Assembly: GCA_037176725.1 (NCBI GenBank) | Contig: JAZBRS010000035.1 | Coordinates: 51,904,001 to 51,968,000 of the forward strand | Reading direction: 5' to 3' | DNA from: Posidonia oceanica | Taxonomy: Eukaryota; Streptophyta; Magnoliopsida; Alismatales; Posidoniaceae | Length of the DNA stretch: 64,000 nucleotides | Shown here: piece after piece, positions 12,205 to 22,000 of the stretch | Layout: every line of letters starts with the position of its first letter | Numbering within the stretch: the stretch's first letter is position 1 | The notes under the pieces: generated by a model | Told to the model about the DNA's origin: nothing | What the model saw: the letters and a program-made list of their open reading frames with translations, nothing else | The model's database searches: none | Translations under genes and position numbers: made by a program

Positions 12205-12275
12205 AGAAAGACCGATTCTCGGGCGTGTCAGGGGTGCCTAACACCTTCCCCGTGCGTAACAGGAGTCCTTACCCT
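12205..12275 (+). promoter_or_regulatory. Conserved LTR block near the 3' end of B's LTR
   Basis: This block contains GGGGTGCCTAACACCTTCCC. It is the reverse complement of blocks in A (about 4828-4905), C (15468-15540), D (19308-19380 and 41300-41372) and E (61255-61325). Conservation across LTRs that are otherwise hard to align suggests an R/U5 function such as a polyadenylation, packaging or reverse-transcription signal. The function itself is inference. Confidence 0.65.
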
Positions 12276-12608
12276 TTCTCTGGCCCGCGATGACCCTTTT
12301 GCCCTCGTCCTTGGCACAAGACATCCTCCTTGCATAGCATTTGCATTGTATTGCATCTTCTTGTGTGGTTTTGCATGTTTTTCATGCATTTCCCCGGTTT
12401 TCCTTGTCTCCCGACTTAATAGACTAGGTGGCGACTCCCTTTTTCTTTTCTTTTCCCTTCCCTTTGGCTTTTCGCCTCTGTTTTCGGTGTTTTGAGTCTA
12501 GTTTCCTCCTTGGATCAATCGCTAATAGTGAACTTGATTTTTCGATCGGTGCACGCAAGCTCTGGCAGCGTCCACGGACGATCGCGAAGCTCACCAGAAT
12601 CGCTACAG

Positions 12609-12626
12609 TGGCGACTCCATTGGGGA
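12609..12626 (+). other. Element B primer-binding site
   Basis: TGGCGACTCCATTGGGGA begins one base after the LTR end. It starts with TGG as required to pair with a tRNA CCA end. D and E carry related 18-mers at the same place. Tat/Ogre elements commonly use tRNA-Arg; I could not verify which tRNA matches here. Confidence 0.85.
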
Positions 12627-13858
12627 TACTAGACTCCGACTTTCGTTTTTGGCTTCCGTGCCGCTTGGGTTTTGCATTCTTTGCTTGCTTTGTGCCTTTG
12701 CCTTGTCTATTTGCTTGCTCGCCTGTCTTGATTCCCTACAAGTCACACAGTGGCGACTTTGCTATGGATTCAGACCCTGGCTTTCCTCCCTAGCTTTCTG
12801 CTTGCATTGTTTTTGCTTGCCTTGCTTGTTTACATGCTTTATTGCCTGCTTTACCTTTACATGCTCTACCGCTTACCTATCTTTACTTATTTACCTGCTG
12901 GCTTTTCATTATTTTATTTTCTCGCATAATGCATGTCTAAATACTTGTTTGGCACAATAATGCATGCCTTTTGGGTGGTGAATGCTTTGTTTTATACACT
13001 TGCTATGCCACCACATGCACAAGCCCTGTACATATGCTTTTTGATGTGATAAGTGTCTTCTTTTCACTATCATGTCCACATACACATGCACATGCCATGC
13101 ACATGCCTTTTGCCCTATTGCGTGATTGTTTGCATGCCATGACTTCTTGTTTCTTTCCCTTTCATGCTTTTGCCATGTTTAGGATATTAGAAACTTGCTT
13201 GCTCCCCTTTGCTTAATCTAAAAGCAACAATAAAGCCAACATTTAACATTCAAGCACAACTAGAGCTAAACTTGCAATTTCCCCCCTGGTTAATAAAACG
13301 CAAGTAAAAGACTCTAATGCATATCGCATGTCTGATCATTTTAGAAAGCATGCATCTTCTCATCCCTGAGTCCACCCACTTAGTCTGAGAAGGACGGTCC
13401 TGGTTTCTCGTGCGATTGCTTTGGCACAGTGCGAGTAGCTCGGTCTGTCCCCCCTGTCAAGGGTCGTGTCGGTGCTACTAGAGGGTACAGCCCATGCCTC
13501 GGCAGGGTCAAGGCCACTACGGCACCACCCATTATACCTGAGTTCTGGGCTAGGGTCGAGACGAGAACCTTATCTTCTAACTTGGAGTCAATAAATCCCA
13601 TACCCATGAGTAAGTCCTAGTAGGCCACCTACTCAGGACATGCATGGGGAGAAAGCGCATGTTAGGGCATTCATCTGCATGTATGCCATTCACGCCACAA
13701 CTAAATAACTTTGCAGCTATCTAATTACTTTGTTTGTTTGAATAGGTCTCAAGCCATGCCCAATTGTGCATCTTCGGGTCGCATCTGCTCCCAATCTTGC
13801 ATCCAGTTTCTGACTATCCCGTTCCCAGCTTTTGCCTGTCCGGGTCCTCTCTGTTACC
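12627..13858 (+). other. Element B leader
   Basis: No convincing gene. The stretch is T-rich with many TGCATGCC-like words. At 13426-13530 lies a block strongly conserved with the leaders of D and E, including GGGTCGTGTCGGTG and TAGAGGGTAC. A GTAAGT word at about 13612, soon after that block, is a good match to a plant 5' splice site. The short open frame at 13429-13620 is part of the conserved block and I do not consider it coding. Confidence 0.7.
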
Positions 13859-15130
13859 ATGGGGGATCCATCATCCAGCTCGTCGCCTCCCGCGGATTCT
13901 GAGGTTGATAGTCAGTCCTCCCCTTTTCTTCTGGCCGGCATCCGCCCCTTTCTCCAGGCGCCTCCTCCAGGAGTGCTCCCTGATCCAGCTACCTTTGCCT
14001 TCTCTCTACCTGTGGCACCTCGTGCCGAGGCACAGGGTCAACTCCGGTTCCTTCTCGGCACCAATGGTCTGAGCCATCAAGTGTCTCCTCCGTCTATGGG
14101 TCGTTCTCCCTGTCCTTCTATTGTGCCTTCTGCGTCCGCAGCTCTAGTCCCTCTTCCTGGCCAGTCTACTCCCCTGCCTCAGGGACCGTCTGTGATGTCT
14201 CATACTGGGATGTCATCTCCCCTGTTTGTGGCGCCGCCACACTCTTCGCCAGTCGTGCCCTCCTCTGACTTTCATTTTAGATCTCTTTTGTATCCATCTC
14301 CTGGCCCTCGTACCGAGGCGCATTCCTTCCTCCCCTCGGGCCCTTCTATTGAGTCCTCCTTGCCTAACCTAGTAGAACCCATGTCCTCTAGGTCCACTGC
14401 CCTAGCCGCCCTGTCCCCCCAGGTTGAATCCTTCTCCCAGTTGGCTCGGGAGATGCGAGCCCTAGCTCAAGCTTTGCAGAGTCGACCTTCCACTGTTGCA
14501 ACCCCACATTTTGCACCTCCTACTCTTGCTCTGGTCGTGCCCCTTGGCCGCCTTGTGCCTCCTATGTGTCCCACTCCTCAGAGGCCACGGCAGGAGGTGA
14601 GGCCCGCCTAGCGCTGGGCTCCCGACTTTGCTCCCTAGGGCCAATCACTCAGCTCTCTCTTCCCCAGGGTTTCCCATCTTTTAACACTCCCTGAGCTTCG
14701 CCCACCACCAAACCCCCGTCCGCGGTGGTTCAAGCTGCATCTATTCTGCATGTTTCAACGCTCTGTCGAGCATTCAACCAACAGATGCTTCACCCTGTAG
14801 AGCAGGATTCAGGGTCTCATTGACGCCAGAACAATTGCAATCCCCCATGCATTGTCTCTCCTTCCGGTGGAGCCTTCGCTTCCTGCCTCCCCTCTCAAGC
14901 CCCCTCTTGATACCCCTCCCGTCGAGCTCGTGCACCACTTCGCACTAGCTCGGCAGGGATCAAAGCCTAGGCAAAGGCGAGGTCACTGCACTGGGAGTGA
15001 CTACGCACCACTGGTTGCACCCTTGGGCATCCTTTTCCCTAAGATCGCCCCCTTTCTAAGACTCCCCGGGGTTCGTCCGCCATTGGACCCACTTCCGTGG
15101 TGGTATGATGCGAGCTTGTACTGTGCCTAC
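13859..15130 (+). pseudogene. Element B gag, 5' part, interrupted by solo LTR C
   Basis: The start MGDPSSSSSPPADSE is preferred over an upstream in-frame Met because it opens the Ser/Pro-rich Gag N-terminus. The first 250 codons are Pro/Ser-rich like D's Gag N-terminus. The conserved Gag core (FxxSLxGxAxxW... TWxxLxxxFxxxY) found in D is absent, so B could not assemble alone. Three in-frame UAG codons occur (14609, 14636, 14798). Around 14745-14797 is a degenerate zinc knuckle (CMFQRSVEHSTNRC) and at 15110-15130 a second knuckle starts (YCAY) and is cut by the C insertion; it resumes in frame at 49143. Between the two knuckles is APLVAPLGILFPKIAPFLRL, matching D's pre-knuckle sequence. A gag remnant of a non-autonomous element. 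Confidence 0.8.
15126..15130. other. Target-site duplication of C, left copy (CCTAC)
   Basis: CCTAC lies immediately before C's TG terminus and recurs at 49143-49147 immediately after C's CA terminus. Gag reading frame continues across one copy, which confirms the insertion point. Confidence 0.9.
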
Positions 15131-15839
15131 TGTAGTAATCCCGGTGTTCAGATCGTCCATGCACACTGCCAGAAGCTCGCGTGCAGCGATCGGAATCAGG
15201 CTTACTATAAGCGGCTAAGTCCGAGGAGGAGGGCTCAACTCGAAAACACTTAAAACAGAGGAGAAAAGATAAGACAATTCAGAGTTGCCATCGTGTCTAT
15301 CATCGGAAGACAGGAAAATCGAGGGAAATGTGTGGGTTAACACACAAAACCAAGCAAAAGATGCAATGCAAAGCAATGCAAAGGAAAACAAATGCAAATG
15401 AATGCAAATGATATGACTCATGCCTAGGATAAGGGCAATATGGTCATTGTGGGCCAAAAGACTGGGCAAGGACTCCTGTTACGTGCGGGGAAGGTGTTAG
15501 GCACCCCCGACACGCCCGAGAATCGATCTTTCTAGGCTTACGCTCGCATACGCAAGAGAATGCAGGTTTGAATGCCTAAATGCCAATGAATGCCTGAATG
15601 AATGCTCAAAGGTGTGCTCTAAGTGATGGGATGCAATGCGAGGAAGTAAATGTGCAGTCTAAGTGCTCAGCAACGCTATCTGTGTTCTGAACCGGTTGAG
15701 ACTGGGCTCGTGAGAACTCCAGGCAGTAAGCATCACTGCCCTATATGCAAATGCAAGCGAAAAAGCAAAACGACGGTAAAACCAAGCGGTGCAGGCGACA
15801 TCCAAGAGAAAACGACATAAGACACGCAAAACGATGCGA

Positions 15840-16425
15840 GAAACAGAAGCGGCATGCGAAACAGTGCAAAAAAAAAGCCAGCATTCAAAACAGTGCGGAA
15901 AATGGAAGCGGCATGCGAAACGGTGCGAGAAAACAAAGCGGCACGCGAAACGGTGCAGGAAAGCAAAGCAGGCATGCAAAACGGTGCAAGAAAACAAAGT
16001 GGGCATGCAAAACGGTGCCAAAGACAGAGCGAGCATGCAAAATAGTGTCAAAAGTGAAGCAAGTACGCAAAACAGTGCCAAAAGCAAAGCGATCACGCAA
16101 AACAGTGCCAAAAGCATAGCGGGCGTACAAAACGGTGCAAGAAAACAAAGTGGCCAGCAAAACGGTGCCAAAGACAGAGCAGGCACGCAAAACGGTGCCA
16201 AAAGCGAAGCGGGCATGCAAAACGGTGCCAAAAGCAAAGTAGGCACGCAAAACGGTGCCAAAGACGAAACGGGCATGCAAAATGGTGCCAAAAGCTAAGT
16301 GGGCATGCAAAACGGTGCCAAAGACAGATCGGGCACGCAAAACGGTGTCAAAAGCAAAGCGGGCACGCGAAACGGTGCCAAAGACAGAGCGGGCATGCAA
16401 AACGGTGCCAAAACAGGCGAAATGA
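15840..16425 (-). repeat. 30-bp tandem array in LTR C
   Basis: About nineteen units carry the core GCAAAACGGTGCCAAA followed by a variable AGCxAAGCGGGCA tail. Because units are mostly 30 bp (a multiple of three), all three minus-strand frames stay open and give Phe/Ala/Cys-rich 10-residue repeats. Nothing suggests real coding. Confidence 0.9.
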
Positions 16426-18998
16426 AACATCGATAAAGCCATGTAGATGTAAATGCAAAGAGAAAGGGTAGGAGAAGCAAGGGGGAGGCAAACAGTGCGT
16501 GTGTGAGAACAGACATTGTTTAAGGACCGCGCAAAGTAGGTGTGAAGACCTACAAAGGGGAAGAGAAGCAAGTGGAGGGATTACCACTGTTTTGTGACTG
16601 TTTCCCACCAAAGTGTCCCACGATGTGTCTCGCACGCTGCCAAAAGCTCGCGATGCGATCGGATCGTGGCAAAGGGGGAAGAAAGTCGCAATTAGTGGTG
16701 AATCCAGGGGGAACGCAACACAAAGATGCCAAGAGTACGCGAAAGGAGAATAGAATTGATAGGTAAGAAGAGGGAGTCCTAATCTACATGCTCGAGAAAT
16801 CAGAAAGCGAAAACAATGCTTGCAATGCAAATGGTGTGCAAATGAATGCTGTGCAGGGGTTCAGGAGGACTTACCTTGGAAATCTGAAGCCTGATCTGAG
16901 AAATGCTTGGTCCATGCTGAAGAGCGCTCCGCCGGGGTCGTCCAGGTAGCTTGGTTGAGAAGATCCAACGGCCAGATCTGAAGATATCCCAGCTTCAAGG
17001 CAGAGGGGCCAGAATAGGAGAGAAGAATGGATCTAGGTGTACAGGAGGTCCTAGGGGTGTGTAAAACAGGTCCTCCCATGTAAATGGGAGCTAAGAATGC
17101 TTAAGTGTGTGCAGGAATGCCAAATGCAAGGATGCATGAGTGCAATGCATGCAAAAATGCAAGAAAAGACCTAAGGATGATTTTTTAGAAAACTTGGAAA
17201 CTTATGTGCAATTTTTGAAAAAGTGGGGGTCTAGATGCAAAGATTTTGAAAAGTTAGGGGGCTTTTATGCAAGGTTTTTGAAAACTGGAGGGTCTGAGTG
17301 CAATTTTGCAAAATGCAAGGTTTAAAATGCAATTTTACAAGGTAAAATATGCATTAGGTTTGAAATCATATGGAGGATTAACATGCAATTTTGAAACATG
17401 CAAGGGTTGAAATGCAATTTTGTAAGCAAAACAGTGGTCTTAAATGGTCTGTGAATGGAAACAGAGGACCTATATGCAATTTTTAAATATGCAGGGTCAA
17501 AAATACAATTTTATAAGCAAAAATATGCATTTAAATGAGTTTTATAAGCATGCAGAGGACCTATATGCAATTTTAAAACATGCAGGGTCTAAAATGCAAT
17601 TTAATAAGCAAAAATGTGATTTAACAGATGCTGTGCATTAATGTGAAGGACCTATATGCAAAAATTAAAATGCATGGGGGAAATGATGCAATGCAATAAG
17701 AAATGATGCAAAATAAATGCATAAGTTAACAGAACAGAGGACTAAAATGCAAATGATGAAAAAGACAGGGTTTAAAAATGTAATTTACTAAGGTAAAATT
17801 AAAGCATTAAATCAGATTATTAATTAAAGGACTAACATGCAATAATGAAAAACCAGAGGGCCTGAACTAAAATGAGCTTAAATAGAAAACACAGGAGAAG
17901 GACCAACATGCAATTAGACAGTTTTTTAAGTTTTTCATGCAATTTAATAAGATTTAAATTCAGAATTAAATGAGTTATAAACAAGGGCAGGACCAGAATG
18001 TAATAAAATAAAAACAGGAGCTGAAAATGCAATTTAATGACAAAATAGCAGGTAAAGAAAAATAACGCTACAGTAAAAACACAGAACGACGGCCACTGTA
18101 GCAGTTGCTACCAGCGGCCGCTGAGGGAGGAAGAGGGGTGTTGGTGAGGCACAGAAGGGTCGGCGAGCTTCACCGGAGCCTGGTGGACCTCAGAGCAGCG
18201 TCGTGGAGCCGTGACAGAGCCTGGAGATGATCGGAGACGACGACGGAGCCTGACAGAGAGTTTTGGGGCGGACCGGGTGATTGCAGCGTTGAGGGAGGGA
18301 ACTGAAGCCATGGCTGGGTTCCTGAGGGTCATGCAGAGCTGGGACAACCGTCGGGGCAGCATTCTGCAGACCGGAGCAGCGGGACGGCATCTGGGCTCGC
18401 CGGAGAAGAAAGCGGAGTGGCGGCGACGACTCTGGGCAGGAGGGGCTGGAACCCTATTCTAATAGGTGGAAAAGCAAGAGAGGGGGGAGACTACGCTAAT
18501 GGGAGAGTGCAGTACCTGTTTGGGCGTCCGAAGTGCTCCCTCGACGTCGGTTGTCTCAGCAGAGGTCGACGAGGTTGGACTAGCAACTGCGGGCGTTGTC
18601 GTCGGCTTGCGAGGATCAGAGTCGATTCCAAGGAGTCCTTCGGTGCTTCCTGGTCGCTCGGAGCGAAGCTTTGAAGCCGGAAGAAGGAACGGCGATTTTT
18701 GGGTGCTGCAAGAGTCGCCTGAGGTGGGGGAGATGGTGTACTGCTCTCTGGTTCAATTGGAGGGTACCAGCGAGCTTCTGGTTGCTTGGTGAGTGTTTCT
18801 GGATTCAAAGGAGGGCTGGTGGAGGCTTGGAGGGGAAGTTTGGGATTGGGTTGATTTCTAGCAGAGAATGGTCGCAAGTGTTTGCTGTGAAGAACTCCGG
18901 CTGTGGAGAGAGGGAAGGCTAAGGCTCAGGTGCTTTGGGGAGATGGGATTCTGGTGAGTTGCAAGGTGGAGTTTGGAAGGATTTAGTGGTCTGATGTG

Positions 18999-19003
18999 CT
19001 CGG
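18999..19003. other. Target-site duplication of D, left copy (CTCGG)
   Basis: CTCGG abuts D's left TG terminus and recurs at 46905-46909 after D's right CA terminus. The LTR C sequence continues on the other side. Confidence 0.95.
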
Positions 19004-22000
19004 TGTAGCGATCCCGATCGGAACCAAGCTCGCTATTTAGCGGCGATTGAGATCCGAGGAAGAGGCTCAACTCGAAAAACACTTAAAATCGAGGAGAAAA
19101 AGGAAAGATAAGACAAATCAGAGTCGCCACCACGTCTATTAACGGAAGACGAGGAAAACCGGGGTAATGCGTGAATTAACGCGCAAAACCAAGCAAGAAA
19201 TGCAAAGCAAAGCAATGCAGAGGAAAACAAATGCAAACAAATGCAAATGAGATGACTCTAGCCTAGGATAAAGGCAGTATGGTCATTGCGGGCCAAAAGA
19301 CAGGGTAAGGACTCCTGTTACGTGCGGGGAAGGTATTAGGCACCCCCGACACGCCTGAAAATCGGTCTTTCTAGGCTTACGCTCGCATACGCAGAAAGAT
19401 GCAGGATTGAATGCCTATGTGCCTATGAATGCCTAAATGAATGCTCAAGGAGTGCTCTAAGTGGGAAGAAACAATGCAAGGAAGTAAACGTGCTTTCTAA
19501 ATGCTCAGCTGCGCTGTCCGTGTTCCGAATTAGGCGAAACCTAACTCGTGAGAACTCCGGACAGTAAGCATCACAGCCCTATATGCAAATGCAAGCGAGA
19601 AAACAAAACAGCGTGAAAACCATGCAATGGGATCGACACGCAAGGGAAAACGGCGTAAAACACGCAAAACGAGGCGAGAAACGAGCAACGCACGCAAAAC
19701 GATGCAAAAGAGCAAAACCGGCATGTAAAATGAGCGGAAAACAAGGCAGCACGCAAAACGAGGCAAGAGAGCAGGAAGGCACGCAAAACGGGACGAGAAA
19801 ACGGAAAGGCACGCAAAACGGAGCGAAAGAATAAAACCGGTATGCAAAACAAGCGAGAAAGCGAGACAGCATGCAAAACGAGATAAGAGGACAAGCGGGC
19901 ACGCAAAACGGTGCAAAAACGAGAGCAGCACGCGAAACGGTGCCAAAACAACGAAGCAAAATCCTCGGAACAGCCATGCGAATGCAAGAATGCAGAGAAA
20001 GATCAGAAGAGGCCAAAGGGAGAGACAAAACAACGTATGTGTAAGAACAGACGTCGTTTAGGACCACTCAGAGTAGGTGTGAAGACCTACGGAGGGGAGA
20101 GTGTGCAAACGGAGGGATTACCACCTCTTTGCGACTGTTTCCCGCTAGACCGTTCCACGGTGTGTCTCGCATGCTGCCCAAAGCTCGCAATGCGATCGGA
20201 TCGTGGAAAAGGGGGAAGAGAGTCACATTAAGTGGTAAATCTAGGGAAAACACAACGCAAAACACACAGGAATACGCAAAACGGGGATTGGAAGATATAA
20301 GCAGGGAGGGGAGGCCTTATTCTATATGCTCAAAGAGACGGAAAACGAAAACAAGGGAAACTGTGCAAATGGCATGCAAATGAATGCAATGCAGGGGTTC
20401 AGGAGGACATACCTAGAGATCCGGGAGCCTGATCTGAAATCTGTCTGGTCTATGCTGAAGAATGCTTTACTGCGGTCGCCTGGGCAGCTCACTTGAGAAG
20501 ATCCAACGGCCGGATTGGAAGATATCGCAGCTCCAAGGCAGAAGGGCCAGAACAGGGGAGAAGAACAGATCTAGGTGTTCAGGAGGTCCTAGGGATGTGC
20601 AAAAAGGTCCTCCCAAGTGAAAGGGAGCTAGAAGTGCTAAGTGTGTGCAAGAAGATGCTAAAATGCAAGACTAAATGGATGCAGAATGCATGCAAAAGCA
20701 AGAAAAAGCAAAGAAAAGAAACTGGGAAAAACCAGGAGTTCAGAAAGCATTTTGAAAAAGAAGAGGGGCTAAAAAATGCAAATTTCCCAGAAAACAGGGT
20801 TCCACAGGAGAGGATTTTGAAAACAGGGGAAGACAAGGGTCTATTTGGCAAAAAACTAGGCTCAGAAAGGTGTTTTGAAAAGAAGGTATGCTTTGAAAGA
20901 GATTTTGAAACCAAAAGGGGTCAGAGTGCAATTTTGAAAAAATCTAGGGTCTAAAATGCAAATTTTCCAGAAAACAAGGTCCTAGAAAGTCTGGGGGTAC
21001 TAGTGGAAGGTCTGTATGCAATTTGGTAGACATAGGAGCTAAAATGCAACCTAGGGGCAAAATGGTCTTTTCACATGATTTTTTAAAGCATGTAGGGACC
21101 TAAGTGTAGTTTTGAAATCATGTAGGGGCTGGAAATGCAATTTAGTATGGAAAACATGCTCTGGAATTTAAATGACAGGACCACAGTGCAATTTCTGGAA
21201 AATATGGGGTTAAAAATGCAATGCAGTAAGTTAAAATGCATGCAGCACAGTTACTGTCCATTTAAAATGGACCTAACTGCAAATATGATAAAGCAGAGGG
21301 GCAAATATGCAATGCATCAACCAAAAATAAAAATCAGAACCTAAGTTTCTACAGTGCATGGACTTAAATGCAAAAACAGAAAAATGCAGGGACTTGGAAT
21401 GCAATGCAGTATGCAAAAATAAAAAATAATCCTAAGTTCTAACAGTGCATGGGACTTAAATGCAAAAATAAAAACATGCAAGGGGCCAGGATGCAATGCA
21501 GTATGGTAAAATATAAGTAAATAAATGAACTAACTTGGTGCAGGACTTAAGTGCAAAAAAAGAAAACAGGTGGACTAAACTACAAAATATTATAACGGCA
21601 CAGCACAGTAAATGGATCTACTTGCAAATATTGAAAACTATAAACAGATTGTGCAATTTAGCATAGTATTCAATTAAAAACCAAGCAGACTAAATGAAAT
21701 AAGGACTGGAATGTAAAATGACAGAAACTTAAACCAAATATGCAATATTCACTTAAAAACCATATAAATGCAAAAATAAAGGCACAGTGTCGGCCGACGG
21801 TGACGAGCGCTGTAGCAGCTGGCTGCCGGAGCTCGTGACCGTCGGCACAGGGGGGCTGAGGGTGCGCAGTCGGGCGGAGGGCAACGTCGGCGATCGTCCG
21901 GAGCTCTGGGAATGGTCCGGGGCTCGCTCTGCTGGCCAGAGTGTCCGGAGGAAGAGCGGCTGGCGCCGGAGAAGGAGACCTGTCCGGCGAGCTGCTGCGG

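Larger units (their letters stand above)
6485..12607 (+). repeat. Element B 5' LTR (6.1 kb, plus orientation)
   Basis: It starts TGTTGACACTCC and ends GAATCGCTACA, giving TG...CA termini, and is followed by a primer site at 12609. It is the plus-strand counterpart of the LTRs of C, D and E: blocks around 11170-11240, 11480-11560, 12205-12275 and 12427-12437 match, in reverse complement, conserved blocks of those LTRs. Content in order: C/T-rich and telomere-like AT-rich sequence (6690-8160), a CTT microsatellite, a GC-rich section around 9000-9640 that is probably promoter-proximal, then a long T-rich section with recurrent TGCATTTxGGTCC words (9650-11130). The five bases before it are AGAAC; no matching duplication is in the window. 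Confidence 0.85.
15131..19003 (-). repeat. Solo LTR C, left part
   Basis: It begins TGTAGTAATCCC and is nearly identical over its distal part to E's LTR (60919-64000). The continuation lies at 46910-49142, beyond element D; joined length is about 6.1 kb. Because CCTAC flanks the joined LTR and B's gag continues on both sides, this is a solo LTR left by LTR-LTR recombination, not one end of E. It contains a 30-bp tandem array (15840-16425), the primer-site look-alike (15283-15292), a GC-rich stretch (18085-18990) and A-rich sequence with recurring ATGCAATTTT words (17130-18060). Open frames within it are repeat artefacts. Confidence 0.88.

Noticed and set aside
13429..13620. 63-codon ORF in B's leader as an upstream gene
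   Set aside because: The nucleotide block is conserved in D and E but the reading frame is not, so it is treated as a noncoding leader element.
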